Assembly: GCF_002327105.1 (NCBI RefSeq)
Contig: NZ_CP023406.1
Coordinates: 2,356,001-2,420,000 of the forward strand
DNA length: 64,000 bases
Direction: 5' to 3'
DNA from: Luteimonas chenhongjianii
GTDB lineage: Bacteria; Pseudomonadota; Gammaproteobacteria; Xanthomonadales; Xanthomonadaceae
A model generated the notes under the pieces. The model did not search any database and was not told the origin of the DNA. It was given only the letters and a program-made list of their open reading frames with translations. Below are positions 46,431 to 55,703 of this stretch, one piece after another (the first letter of the stretch is position 1; each line of letters opens with the position of its first letter). A program made the position numbers and the translations under genes.

Positions 46431-46888
46431 GCCGTGCCCCACGGACGCACCACGAGCAGGGCACCAACGCAGACCAGCGCCGCGCCTGCGAGGCGCACCG
46501 CATCGACGGGCCGCGGCGTCGACAGCACGCCGAGGTGGTCGACCACGAGCGAGCCTACGACCTGGCCGAACACGATCAGGCAGATCAGCGAAGCCGCGCC
46601 CAGGCGCGGCACGAGGAGGGTGCCGCAGAACACGAAGACCGCGCCGATGATTCCGCCAAGCCACAGCCCGGGCGGCAATGCCGCCAGCTCGCGGCACGAC
46701 GGCCAGGGCGTGCGCGCCACCACCAGGACCATCGCCAGTGCCAGCGTGCCCACCGCGAACGACACGAAGGACGCGAACAGTGGGCCTGCAGTGAGGGCGC
46801 CGAGCCTCGCATTGAGCAGCGCCTGCAGCGGCAGCACCATGCCGACGATGGCAGCCAGTGCCGCGCTGCCCAGCAGCCAGAGGTTCAT
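46427..46888 (-). CDS. DMT-superfamily membrane protein (YdcZ/DUF606)
   Basis: A 153-residue protein with about five hydrophobic helices, beginning NLWLLGSAALAAIVGMVLPL. QALLNARLG near residue 22 is a family hallmark, and LVPRLGAASLICLIVFGQVVG lies in the second half. DUF606 proteins are half-size relatives of drug/metabolite transporters and often work as pairs; only one gene is here. The ATG at 46888 has GGGAGA 7 bases upstream, and a TAGACT -10-like box lies about 30 bases upstream. The stop overlaps the HD gene. Confidence 0.87.
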   Translation of the reverse strand: MNLWLLGSAALAAIVGMVLPLQALLNARLGALTAGPLFASFVSFAVGTLALAMVLVVARTPWPSCRELAALPPGLWLGGIIGAVFVFCGTLLVPRLGAASLICLIVFGQVVGSLVVDHLGVLSTPRPVDAVRLAGAALVCVGALLVVRPWGTA

Positions 46889-47177
46889 CGCGGTCTCCCG
46901 CCAGACAAGAAGAAGCCAAGTCTAACGCCGGGCGAAAACGCACTCGCCGCCAGTCTGGAGCTGCACGCTGGGCGGCCTTCAAGCGTCCGGCGCCGCCATA
47001 TCAACAGCGCCTGTGACCTCGATACCGCCCTGCACCACGCGGTGCGCTCGCCTACCCGGCTCAGCGTCCACTGCATGTTCCAGCTGACACGGATGCCCCG
47101 CGGCGATCCGATCTCAGGCGGATCTCGGCCGCGGTCGCACGAGCCCAGCCAATGACGTGCGCCGCGCCGTGGCCGAC

Positions 47178-47213
47178 GCCAGCGGCAGCGGCAGCGGCAG
47201 CGGCAGCGGCAGC
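47178..47213. repeat. Hexanucleotide repeat GCCAGC(GGCAGC)5
   Basis: Six 6-base units lie in the 357-base gap between the transporter and phosphoketolase genes. Apart from this repeat, I see nothing in 46889-47245 beyond the transporter's promoter. Confidence 0.9.
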
Positions 47214-47245
47214 GAAATCCATGCTCGCGCGGCGGTGGTTTTCGC

Positions 47246-49627
47246 TCAGCCAGCGTCGGGTTCACGCAGGTCGGCGGGGTTGCCGACGCCGTCGATGGCC
47301 CGCAACGCGGCCTCGCCGAGTACCGACTCGCGCGACCAGCCGGCCAGCGACGCCGCCGCATCCACCGCGTGCGCCCAGGTGCAGCGGTTGGCGAAAAGCA
47401 TGCCAGGCACATCGAGCGTGCCACCGCGGCTGATGTAGCCCAGCGCGGTCATCCTGGCCGGCCCCTCGTCGATACGGCGCAGCACGCCGAGCATGGGTTC
47501 GGGCCGGGTGTGGCTCATCAGCACGCGCGGCAGCCCCGGCGGAAACAGCGCCTGCAGCGCGGCGTCGTCGAGCACGAACCCGGCCTCGATCGCATCGCGC
47601 GGCGCGCGCAGCCGGCCCGGTTCCAGCACCACGGTCACGCAGGCACGGCGACCGTGCGCGGCCAGATGCGCATGGGCCTTCATCGCTTCGTCCAGCTGGT
47701 AGGCGCCGATCGCGACCAGTTGCACCTCGGCATTGAGCGGGCTGCCGATGGCGACTGCCGCGCCGCGTGCGACGGCCATCTGCGCCGCATCTGCGGCGAA
47801 GTGCTGGACCACGTCGCGCTTGGACACCACCACGCACGCCACCTCGCCGCGGCCGCCGTAGATCGCGCGCAGGCCCGCGGTGGCGGTATTGCCGTCGACC
47901 GGAAACAGCACCCGCGCGGTGTCCGACATCTCGCCCAGCAGTGCCTCGCCGATCGTGGGGTCCTGGTGGGATTGCTCGTTCTTGGAGTTCTCCCAGGTAT
48001 GCGACGTGACCACGAGCGGCACCGATATCCAGCCCGGCGACTGCCCCAGCTCGCGCTGGCGCCGCGCGAACACCACCTCCTGGCGCAGCAGGCCCAGCAT
48101 CTTCATCGCGAACGCCTCGTAGCTGACGATGAGGTTCAGCCCGCCCTTGTTGCCGAGCGCGGCCGCGGCGACCGCTTCCTCGTTGAGCGCGGTGATCACT
48201 GCCCCATGCAACGACTCCGCCACCCCCGGCTCCGGGACGTTGACCCGGTGCTTGAGCCGCGCAAGTGTGCCGCCCATCTTGTTGCTGGCCAGTTCGTCCG
48301 GGTTGCCCACGCGTACGCGCAGGCCCGGGTTGGCCTCCACGAGCGCCACGAACCAGTGATCGATCGAGACCATCGCACTCCCGATGGCGCGCGGCGTCTC
48401 CCATTGCGGCTCGGGCAGCAGCGGCGCCGGCGGTCGACGATGCGCCATGGCATGGGCACTTTCGGGTGGCCGATGCTGGCGCCGATGCACGGACAGGGTG
48501 TCGAGTGCCGCGTCCAGCTCGGCGGGCGCGACATGCAGCGCCTGCGCGCCTGCATTGAATGCCGCGCGTGCGTGCGCATCCGCGTGCGGATTGCTGGACA
48601 GCGGCAGGTTGTGCGCGGCATTGGTGCCCGCACCAGGGAATCCGAAGCCCTTTTCGGTCTCGGCTATGACATAGGGCAGCGGGGCCGGATAGCGACGCTC
48701 GGGCTGCTCGGCGAATGCCTGCAGCGCGGCCTCGGCCTCGATGATCGCGCAGGCGATGGCCGCCGGATCATGTCCATCGACGATGACCGGCGCGAAATCG
48801 TTATGACGCAGGTCCTCCGACAGCCAGGTCGCGCCGCCCTCCTGCACGATCTGGGTGCGCTGCTCGATGCGCCGGCCGTTGAGGATCATCACCGGCACGG
48901 CCATCCCGCAGTCCTCGGCACGCCACCATCGCGGCGCCCAGTCCGAGCCACGCTGCTCTTCGAACGCACCATCGCTGAGGAAGGCCACCAGCCGTTCGCC
49001 CGGCAGCGGCATGTGCACGTACTGCAGTGCGGCGAAGCCCAGGTAGCCCCCTTCCGATACCGCGCCCGCCGTATTGGGGCCGGCGTGACTGCCCACGGGC
49101 ACCGCGGACCGGCCGTCGGCGCCGATGGCGTAGGAGTAGAAGTCGCAGATCAGCCTGGCCAGCCCCGCCTCGCTGCGGTCGTAGCGCCCACGTTGCGTCG
49201 CCGAAACGTCGCCGGTGAGGGCATTCACCGCCTCGATCGCGGCGACGCAGTGGCCCTGCCCCATCAGCCACCCGCGCGTGGTCGAGGTCAACGCATTCGC
49301 CAGCAGGTAACCGACGAACGCCGGCACCATGTTCAACGCACCGCCGGTGTGGCCTTCGGGCACCGGCTTGAAGTCGATCGCCTCGAGCGGTGCGCCGGAC
49401 AGGTCGATCCGACGTGCATACGTCATGTGCGCAACGACGTTCATCGCCACGCAGGCCACCCGGTCCGCCGCCGCCAACAACGCCCGGGCCGAGGCGAGGT
49501 CCTCGATGCGGCCTGCGGCATGCAGCCGTATCAGCAGCCGTTCGACGCGTTCGATGGTCTCGGGGCGATGCACGATGGGGCCGTGGCCGTCGTGCCAGCT
49601 CGGTTGCAGGGGGGCGTTCGAGACCAT
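47246..49627 (-). CDS. xfp: Phosphoketolase (xylulose-5-P/fructose-6-P)
   Basis: A 793-residue thiamine-diphosphate enzyme splitting xylulose-5-phosphate or fructose-6-phosphate into acetyl phosphate and glyceraldehyde-3-phosphate or erythrose-4-phosphate. Signature stretches are EGHTGGALNMVPAFVGYL, SHAGPNTAGAVSEGGYLGF, LSDGAFEEQRGSDWAPRWW and SHTWENSKNEQSHQDPTIGE. The length is normal. GGAGG lies 7 bases upstream of the ATG at 49627. Acetate kinase is encoded upstream in the same direction, so acetyl phosphate could be turned into acetate plus ATP. The 406 bases between them contain no gene. Confidence 0.95.
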   Translation of the reverse strand: MVSNAPLQPSWHDGHGPIVHRPETIERVERLLIRLHAAGRIEDLASARALLAAADRVACVAMNVVAHMTYARRIDLSGAPLEAIDFKPVPEGHTGGALNMVPAFVGYLLANALTSTTRGWLMGQGHCVAAIEAVNALTGDVSATQRGRYDRSEAGLARLICDFYSYAIGADGRSAVPVGSHAGPNTAGAVSEGGYLGFAALQYVHMPLPGERLVAFLSDGAFEEQRGSDWAPRWWRAEDCGMAVPVMILNGRRIEQRTQIVQEGGATWLSEDLRHNDFAPVIVDGHDPAAIACAIIEAEAALQAFAEQPERRYPAPLPYVIAETEKGFGFPGAGTNAAHNLPLSSNPHADAHARAAFNAGAQALHVAPAELDAALDTLSVHRRQHRPPESAHAMAHRRPPAPLLPEPQWETPRAIGSAMVSIDHWFVALVEANPGLRVRVGNPDELASNKMGGTLARLKHRVNVPEPGVAESLHGAVITALNEEAVAAAALGNKGGLNLIVSYEAFAMKMLGLLRQEVVFARRQRELGQSPGWISVPLVVTSHTWENSKNEQSHQDPTIGEALLGEMSDTARVLFPVDGNTATAGLRAIYGGRGEVACVVVSKRDVVQHFAADAAQMAVARGAAVAIGSPLNAEVQLVAIGAYQLDEAMKAHAHLAAHGRRACVTVVLEPGRLRAPRDAIEAGFVLDDAALQALFPPGLPRVLMSHTRPEPMLGVLRRIDEGPARMTALGYISRGGTLDVPGMLFANRCTWAHAVDAAASLAGWSRESVLGEAALRAIDGVGNPADLREPDAG

Positions 49628-50033
49628 CGGGAATCCTCCAGGGGAACGTTCGATCCGAATTGCGGTTTGCGAACCGGCCGCGGGCTGTCCCGATCCGGCG
49701 TCTCGCCATGCGCGCCAGGCGCACGGTTGCCGGTCAGTCAGCCACGCAGCCTGTAGGACGTCCTCCGGCGGCGCTGCGGACTGCAGGGTGCGGCGCTGCC
49801 CTCTTGGACATGCTGCGCGCGCGGACCGTGCCGGAGCGCGAAGGAACCCGCCGCAATCGCATCGCTATGACCGGGCCGGTGAGAGACCTGTGCGCGGGCG
49901 GGCGGCCCTCCGCCCGGAACGCGCGCCGAGCCGCCCCCGGCCGAGTCCGGGAGTTCATACACCGGCGCACCCGCCGTTCGCCCGGCACGTCTGCTGCCGG
50001 ATACAGACAACAGGGGCGGCGGCGTGCTCGCTT
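49628..50033. other. 406-base non-coding region between ackA and xfp
   Basis: No supported gene. It contains the xfp ribosome-binding site and a GTTCG/CGAAC inverted repeat (49649-49653 with 49671-49675) that could belong to an xfp promoter region; no clear -35/-10 pair stands out. Confidence 0.4.
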
Positions 50034-51239
50034 TCATCCCGTTACCAGTCGCCGCGCATGGCTCGCGGCAATCCATTCTTCGTTGGTCGGCTCGACGCCG
50101 ACGATGACCGCGCTGGATGGCGCCGAGATCGTGGTCGCATCGGCTGCATTGGCCACGGGGTCCAGCGCCACCCCCAGAAATGCCAGGCCATCGCAGACCC
50201 GCTTCCGGATCTCCGCGCTGTGCTCGCCGACGCCCGCGGTGAACACCAGCAGGTCGAGCCCGCCGAGCACCGCCACCTGCGCGCCGATCTCGCGGACGAT
50301 GCGCCGCACGTACAGCGCCAGCGCATCGCGCGCACGCGATGCTTCCGGCTCGTCCCCTGCCTCCAGCGGCAGCAGCACGCGCGGCTCCGACGAGATGCCC
50401 GACACACCCAGCAGTCCGGACTGGTGGTAGAGCACATGCGCCACCTCCTGGAGCGAGAGCTTCTCGATCTCCATCATGTAGAGCAGCGCCCCCGGGTCCA
50501 GCACGCCGGTGCGCGTGCCCATCATCAGCCCGTCGAGTGCGGAGAAGCCCATGGTTGTCGCCACGCTCCGCAGCTCGCGCATGCCGCACAGGCTCGCGCC
50601 GCTGCCGAGATGGGCGACGATGGTGCGGCCGCGCGCGAGCGCGCCGTGGCGCTCGGGCAATGCGACCGTCATGTAGGCGTACGACAGGCCGTGGAAGCCG
50701 TATCGACGCAGGCCGCGGTCCCAGGCCGCATACGGCAGGGGCAACTGTCTCTCCACCTTGTCGAGGGTGTGGTGGAACGCGGTGTCGAAACACGCAACCT
50801 GCGGAATATCGGGGCGCTCGCGCAGCAGGATCTCCACCGCTTCCAGCGCGAAGGGCTGGTGCAGCGGCGCGAGCGGCACATAGGAAATCAGATCCGCGAG
50901 CACCGCCGCGTCCACCCTGATCGGCGCTGCATATTTCACCCCGCCATGCACCACGCGATGCGCCACGGTGACGATGCGCCGGCCTTCGAGACGGACGGTA
51001 AGACGCTCGCTGATGATCTGCAGCGCCGCGCGATGGGGGTCGCTTGCGTCCAGCGTGACCGCGAACGGGGGCACGTCGGTTTCACCGAAATCCGGCGTCG
51101 AGCCGCCGATGCCCTGGACCTTGCCATTCCAGGCCGGTACGCGCGCCGGTGGTCCCTCGCCGGCTTCGAACACGGCGAACTTGATGCTCGACGAGCCGCA
51201 GTTCAGCACGAGAATCAGGTCGGATCCGTGTCCGCTCAT
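50034..51239 (-). CDS. ackA: Acetate kinase
   Basis: A 401-residue ASKHA-fold kinase interconverting acetyl phosphate and acetate with ATP. Motifs: LVLNCGSSSIKFAVF near the N-terminus, AHRVVHGGVKY, the FDTAFHHTL segment, RRYGFHGLSYAYM, AHLGSGASLCGM, MGTRTGVLDPGAL and FTAGVGEHSAEIR. ATG 51239 is preferred; the upstream frame to 51272 overlaps the SDR gene. It follows the SDR by 10 bases, so both are co-transcribed. Together with phosphoketolase it completes an ATP-yielding acetate branch. Confidence 0.95.
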   Translation of the reverse strand: MSGHGSDLILVLNCGSSSIKFAVFEAGEGPPARVPAWNGKVQGIGGSTPDFGETDVPPFAVTLDASDPHRAALQIISERLTVRLEGRRIVTVAHRVVHGGVKYAAPIRVDAAVLADLISYVPLAPLHQPFALEAVEILLRERPDIPQVACFDTAFHHTLDKVERQLPLPYAAWDRGLRRYGFHGLSYAYMTVALPERHGALARGRTIVAHLGSGASLCGMRELRSVATTMGFSALDGLMMGTRTGVLDPGALLYMMEIEKLSLQEVAHVLYHQSGLLGVSGISSEPRVLLPLEAGDEPEASRARDALALYVRRIVREIGAQVAVLGGLDLLVFTAGVGEHSAEIRKRVCDGLAFLGVALDPVANAADATTISAPSSAVIVGVEPTNEEWIAASHARRLVTG

Positions 51240-51249
51240 CGTCGTCGGC

Positions 51250-52002
51250 TCAACGTGCCGTGTAACCGCCATCGGCGAGCACCGCGCTGCCGGTCATGAA
51301 ACTGGCGCCCTCGGACAACAGGAAGGCCACCGCGTGCGCGATCTCGTCGGGGGCGCCGAGCCGGCCGATCGGATGCTGACCGACCAGCGCGTCGCGCGTT
51401 TCCGGATCCAGCCCATCGAGAATCGCTGTATCGACGTAGCCCGGATGGATGGAATTGATGCGGATGCCCTGCGCCGAATACGCCAGCGCCGCCGAACGCG
51501 TCAGGCCGGTCACCCCGTGTTTCGCCGCGACGTAGGCCGGTGCATTGGCATCGCCCACTACCCCGAGGATCGACGACATGTTGACGATCGCCCCGCCGCC
51601 CGCTTCAAGGATCGCCGGCACCTGGTATCGCATGCCGTACATCACACCGCTCAGGTTGATGTCGATGACCCGGCGCCAGTCTTCGGGCGACAGTTCGCCT
51701 ACCGGGGCGAGCGTGCCGCCGATGCCGGCGTTGTTGAAGGCGAAATGCAGCCCGCCATAGGTCTGCGTAGCGCATTGCACCGCGGCTTCCAGATCGGCTT
51801 CGCGCGAGACGTCGGCGACGTTGGCGACCGCCCTGCCCCCTGCGGCTTCGATCTGCGCCACGACCCGCGCCACCGGCTCGGGGCTCACGTCCGAAGCGAC
51901 GACAGCGAGACCATTGGCAGCGAGCAGACGGGCCGTGGCCGCACCGATGCCGGACCCCGCGCCGGTGACCAGAACCACGTCGCCTGAAAATGTGTATTGC
52001 AT
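51250..52002 (-). CDS. Short-chain dehydrogenase/reductase (SDR)
   Basis: A 250-residue classical SDR. The cofactor motif is VLVTGAGSGIGAATARL (residues about 10-26) with SDVSPEP at the end of strand 2, pointing to NAD(H) preference. NNAGIGG, the catalytic serine in NMSSILG and the YVAAK Tyr-Lys pair are all present. It ends with the SDR-typical TGSAVLADGGYTAR. The substrate is unknown; the neighbours would fit an alcohol, acetoin or 3-hydroxyacyl substrate. AGGAGC precedes the ATG at 52002. The 212 bases up to the ATPase gene hold no supported gene. Confidence 0.92.
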   Translation of the reverse strand: MQYTFSGDVVLVTGAGSGIGAATARLLAANGLAVVASDVSPEPVARVVAQIEAAGGRAVANVADVSREADLEAAVQCATQTYGGLHFAFNNAGIGGTLAPVGELSPEDWRRVIDINLSGVMYGMRYQVPAILEAGGGAIVNMSSILGVVGDANAPAYVAAKHGVTGLTRSAALAYSAQGIRINSIHPGYVDTAILDGLDPETRDALVGQHPIGRLGAPDEIAHAVAFLLSEGASFMTGSAVLADGGYTAR

Positions 52003-52214
52003 GGGAAGCTCCTGTGTCGGGAAACGATGGCGCGCCGCCGGGGCGGCTCGCACCAGCCGTGGATCAACAGCAACGCGTTCACCCATGAGGCGATGCGATT
52101 CATGGTGGCCGGTGCGGCTGGTCTTCACGAACAACCCGGCTCGGGCGCAGGCCAGCATGCCCCGCCGCGACGCGGCTGACACCGCCTCGGGATCGGACGC
52201 ACAGCTCGCGCGAC

Positions 52215-54965
52215 TCATCGCGCACCGTCCGGGCGGAGTTCTTCGAACGCATCGAGACGGCGCAGCAGCCATTTCTCGAGTTCCAGCACCAGCAGCAGAG
52301 CGACACCCACCAGCACGATCACCACACCTTCCAACAGCGGCACCGGTCGGGTGTCGAAGGCCATCTGCATCCACGGCAGATAAGTGAAGGCCACTTGGGC
52401 CACGACCACGCCAGCCACTGCCCACAGCACGGCAGGCGTGCCGCGCAGCCCGCGCAGCGAGAAGGAACTGGCATGCAGATAGCGCAGGCTGAAGAGGTAG
52501 AAGATCTCCAGCACGCACAACACGTTGACGACCATGGTGCGCGCAGTGGCGACGTCGTGCCCACGTGACTGTGCCCAGCTGAAGATGCCGAAGGCGCCCG
52601 CACAGAACAGCAGCGACACGAGCACGATACGCCACAGCATGAAGGGCGAGACCAGAGGCGCATCGGCGCGACGCGGCGGCCGTCGCATGACGCCGGCCTC
52701 GGGGGGCTCGAAGGCCAGTGCCAGCCCCAGGGTGATCGTGAGCACCATGTTCACCCACAGGATCTGCGGCGGGGTCATCGGCAGTACCCAGCCGAAGGCG
52801 ATCGCCATCACCACCGCCAGGGCCTCGCCGCCATTGGTCGGCAGGGTCCAGGCGAGCACCTTGCGGATGTTGTCGTAGACCGCACGGCCCTCGTACACGG
52901 CCGCGGCGATGGATGCGAAGTTGTCGTCGGCCAGCACCATGACGCTGGCTTCCTTGGCCGCTGCGGTGCCTTTTCGACCCATCGCGATGCCGATGTCGGC
53001 CTGCTTGAGCGCCGGCGCGTCGTTGACGCCGTCACCGGTCATCGCCACCGTATGCCGACGCGACTGCAGGGCACGCACGATACGCAGCTTGTGTTCGGGC
53101 GTGGTGCGGGCGAACACGCTGGCCGCCTCGGCGAGTTCCGGCAGCTCGTCATCGGACACGCTGTCGAGCGCCTGGCCGGTGACCACGCGCACCCGGTCGG
53201 CGAGCTTCAATTGACTGGCGATCGCGGCCGCCGTGGCAGCGTGGTCGCCGGTGATCATCTTCACCGCGATGCCGGCGCTGCGGCATTCGGCCACGGCGCG
53301 CACGGCCTCCTCGCGGGGCGGATCGATGAACCCGACGAAGCCGGCGAACACCAGCCCGTGCACGTCCTCCAGCGCGAAGCGCGACGGTAGGCCGCCGAGA
53401 CGCCGCCATGCGAAGCCCAGGACGCGCTGCCCCTCGACACCGGCGACATCGATGGCGCGCTGCCATAACCCGGTGTCGAGCGGCGCCTCGGAGCCATCCG
53501 CCGCCGCTTGGGCCCGACTGAGCAAGAGCACCTGTTCCGGCGCACCCTTGACGCAGATGAGGGCGCCATGACCGTCGGCCTCGGCGTGCAGCGTCGCCAT
53601 GAAACGATGCCCGGCGTCGAACGGCACCTCGTCGATTCGCGGGTACCGGCGGGCGATGGCGGCAGCATCGAGTCCGGTCTTGCCGGCCAGGGCCAGCAGC
53701 GCCCCCTCCATGGGATCCCCGACGATGCGCCAATCCGTCTCCCGGCCATACAGGCGGGCGTCGTTGCACAGCAGTCCGAGGGTCGCGACCCGCGTTCCGG
53801 CGGTCAGTGCCGCATCGCCGCCGGTCTCGGCCAGCACCTCGCCCCGAGGCGCATAGCCACTGCCGAGGACCCGCAGGCGGCCGGCGCTGGTGCCGATGCT
53901 GCGCGCGGTCATCTCGTTGCGAGTCAGCGTGCCGGTCTTGTCCGAACAGATCACCGTGGTCGCGCCCAGCGTTTCCACCGCGGGCAGGCGCCGCACGATG
54001 GCATCCCGGGCCGCCATTCTGCGCACGCCGATCGCCAGCGTGATGGTGATGACCGCCGGCAGGCCTTCGGGCACCACGCCGACCGCCAGCGCCACCACCA
54101 CCAGCAGCGCATCCATCCACGGGTAGTCGCGCACGGCGACCGCGAACACGAACAGGACGACGGCCGCGACCAGGGCGACCGCAGTGAAGCCGCGGCTGAA
54201 GCGGGCGATCTGTCGCAGCAGCGGCGTGCTCAGCGTCTCGACCTGGCCGAGCAGCGCACCGATGCGACCGATCTCGGTCGCGGAGCCCGTCGCCACCACC
54301 AGTGCGGTGGCCTGCCCCGCCGACACCAGGGTGCCGGAATAGAGCATCGACGTGCGACTGCCCAGGTCCGCGCTCCCGGCCACTGGCGCAGCGGATTTTT
54401 CCGCAGGCACCGATTCGCCGGTGAGTACCGACTCATCGACGCGCAGCCCGCGCGCGTGCAACACCCGCGCGTCGGCGGGAACGCGGTCTCCAGCCTCGAG
54501 CATCAGCACGTCACCGGGCACCAGCGTGCCGACTCCCACCTGCACGCGTCCGCCGTCGCGCAGCACGCAGGCGGACGGCGCGAGCATGGTACGCAGCACC
54601 GCAAGCGACTGCTCGGCGTTGCCCTCCTGCACATAACCGACCACCGCGTTGACGGTGACCACCACGACGATGACCACCGCGTCCACCACCTGACCAACGA
54701 GCAACGCGATCAGCGCTGCAGCCAGCAGGACCAGGATCAACGGATCGTTGAAATGTCGCAGGAAACGGCGCCAGCCTGGAGTCGGCGTCGGTGGCGGCAA
54801 CGCATTTTCCCCGTATCGACGAAGCCGCGCAGCGGCGTCTGCACTCGCCAGACCTTCAGTGGTGGCAGCGAGCAACCGCAGGCAGGCCTCCGCGTCCAGC
54901 GAATGCCAGGGCGTGACCGTCGCCCCGGCCGGAGACGGCGCCGATCCGGGTGTTTCAGCCATCAT
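52215..54965 (-). CDS. P2-type cation-transporting ATPase of uncertain ion specificity
   Basis: A 916-residue P-type ATPase with an N-terminal cation-ATPase domain (WHSLDAEACLRLL), TGES (182-185), PEGLP in helix 4 (299-303), DKTGT with phosphorylated D342, and TGDGVNDAPALKQADIGIAM. Helix 5 keeps N711 and E714 (PTNGGEAL), which match Ca2+ ligands in SERCA. In helix 6 the sequence is WVNMVLTIT: N739 is kept, but the positions of SERCA T799 and D800 are L742 and T743. Loss of the aspartate argues against an ordinary Ca2+ pump. Start 54965 or 54962. It overlaps the phasin-like gene by 11 bases. Confidence 0.9.
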   Translation of the reverse strand: MMAETPGSAPSPAGATVTPWHSLDAEACLRLLAATTEGLASADAAARLRRYGENALPPPTPTPGWRRFLRHFNDPLILVLLAAALIALLVGQVVDAVVIVVVVTVNAVVGYVQEGNAEQSLAVLRTMLAPSACVLRDGGRVQVGVGTLVPGDVLMLEAGDRVPADARVLHARGLRVDESVLTGESVPAEKSAAPVAGSADLGSRTSMLYSGTLVSAGQATALVVATGSATEIGRIGALLGQVETLSTPLLRQIARFSRGFTAVALVAAVVLFVFAVAVRDYPWMDALLVVVALAVGVVPEGLPAVITITLAIGVRRMAARDAIVRRLPAVETLGATTVICSDKTGTLTRNEMTARSIGTSAGRLRVLGSGYAPRGEVLAETGGDAALTAGTRVATLGLLCNDARLYGRETDWRIVGDPMEGALLALAGKTGLDAAAIARRYPRIDEVPFDAGHRFMATLHAEADGHGALICVKGAPEQVLLLSRAQAAADGSEAPLDTGLWQRAIDVAGVEGQRVLGFAWRRLGGLPSRFALEDVHGLVFAGFVGFIDPPREEAVRAVAECRSAGIAVKMITGDHAATAAAIASQLKLADRVRVVTGQALDSVSDDELPELAEAASVFARTTPEHKLRIVRALQSRRHTVAMTGDGVNDAPALKQADIGIAMGRKGTAAAKEASVMVLADDNFASIAAAVYEGRAVYDNIRKVLAWTLPTNGGEALAVVMAIAFGWVLPMTPPQILWVNMVLTITLGLALAFEPPEAGVMRRPPRRADAPLVSPFMLWRIVLVSLLFCAGAFGIFSWAQSRGHDVATARTMVVNVLCVLEIFYLFSLRYLHASSFSLRGLRGTPAVLWAVAGVVVAQVAFTYLPWMQMAFDTRPVPLLEGVVIVLVGVALLLVLELEKWLLRRLDAFEELRPDGAR

Positions 54966-55422
54966 GCTCACGGTCTCTGCCGACCGCGCCAAGCGGTTGA
55001 GCGGAGACCGGAATCTCCTTCCAGGGTTCGGACATCGCGTGCCGGGTCAGTCCGGGAGTGGCGTTGACGGCGGCGAGCGCTTCACTGCCCGCGCGCTCCC
55101 CGGTCCGCCCCGCGGTCGCGAGGCCGATGGCGAACGCCTTCTGCACGATCGTCGCGGCCCGGGCCAGGCCCTGGCCGTCGCCGAGCCGCCTCTGTACCTG
55201 CCGATACGGCGCGCTGGCGGTAAGCGAGGTCAGGGCGTGCCAGTCACCGCTGCCGGGTAGTTCGCGGACCTCGCGGTCGAGCGCAACGATTTTCTCCCCG
55301 ATCACGTGGGCCGCGAACTCTGCCCAATGCTTTCCGCCCTGATGTCGCAGGCGCGCCAGCTGCGGAGGGAGTTCGGGATTGGCGTGCAGGAACTGGAGCG
55401 GCAGTGCAGCCTGATCGGACAT
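54955..55422 (-). CDS. Phasin-like hypothetical protein
   Basis: A 155-residue, mainly helical protein. The middle (HWAEFAAHVIGEKIVALDREV and PYRQVQRRLGDGQGLARAA) resembles phasin-type proteins that coat polyhydroxyalkanoate granules or act as stress chaperones, but the match is by eye and weak. There is no signal peptide or membrane helix. The C-terminal tail is short and polar. It overlaps the ATPase start by 11 bases, so the two are translationally coupled. No PHA synthase gene is in the window. Confidence 0.6.
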   Translation of the reverse strand: MSDQAALPLQFLHANPELPPQLARLRHQGGKHWAEFAAHVIGEKIVALDREVRELPGSGDWHALTSLTASAPYRQVQRRLGDGQGLARAATIVQKAFAIGLATAGRTGERAGSEALAAVNATPGLTRHAMSEPWKEIPVSAQPLGAVGRDREHDG

Positions 55423-55612
55423 GTCCTTGCCTCCGGTTCGAACGATTGGCAGGCGCGGTGCCTGGCCGGAGGACGGTCGCAACCGCCCGGTCGTGCGCGG
55501 AGCCCGCTGCGCGTGCGCCTCAGGCGCATCCATCATAGCCACGCCCGGTGAGGCATGGACGCCCTTCGCGATCGCCCGTGCAGCCGACCTGCGCCCCGCG
55601 GGCCGGACATGA

Positions 55613-55640
55613 GAAAGCCCCGGCATCTGCCGGGGCTTTC
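55613..55640 (-). terminator. Rho-independent terminator after the PA2169-type gene
   Basis: GAAAGCCCCGGCA and TGCCGGGGCTTTC form a perfect 13-bp stem with a 2-base loop. It lies 64 bases past the stop at 55704 and upstream of the phasin-like gene. Confidence 0.88.
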
Positions 55641-55703
55641 CATGGATCGACGAGAGTGCGCTATGGGCACGGTGTTGCCTGCGCACCGGGCGCAGCGCCT
55701 GGG

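Noticed and set aside
46885..47424. A 179-codon minus-strand frame over the GGCAGC array
   Set aside because: It yields an Arg-Cys repeat caused by the hexamer and overlaps the real phosphoketolase end in another frame.
52003..52214. A reading-frame extension upstream of the SDR
   Set aside because: The ATG at 52002 has a good AGGAGC site and begins the canonical SDR fold; the upstream residues are not SDR-like.
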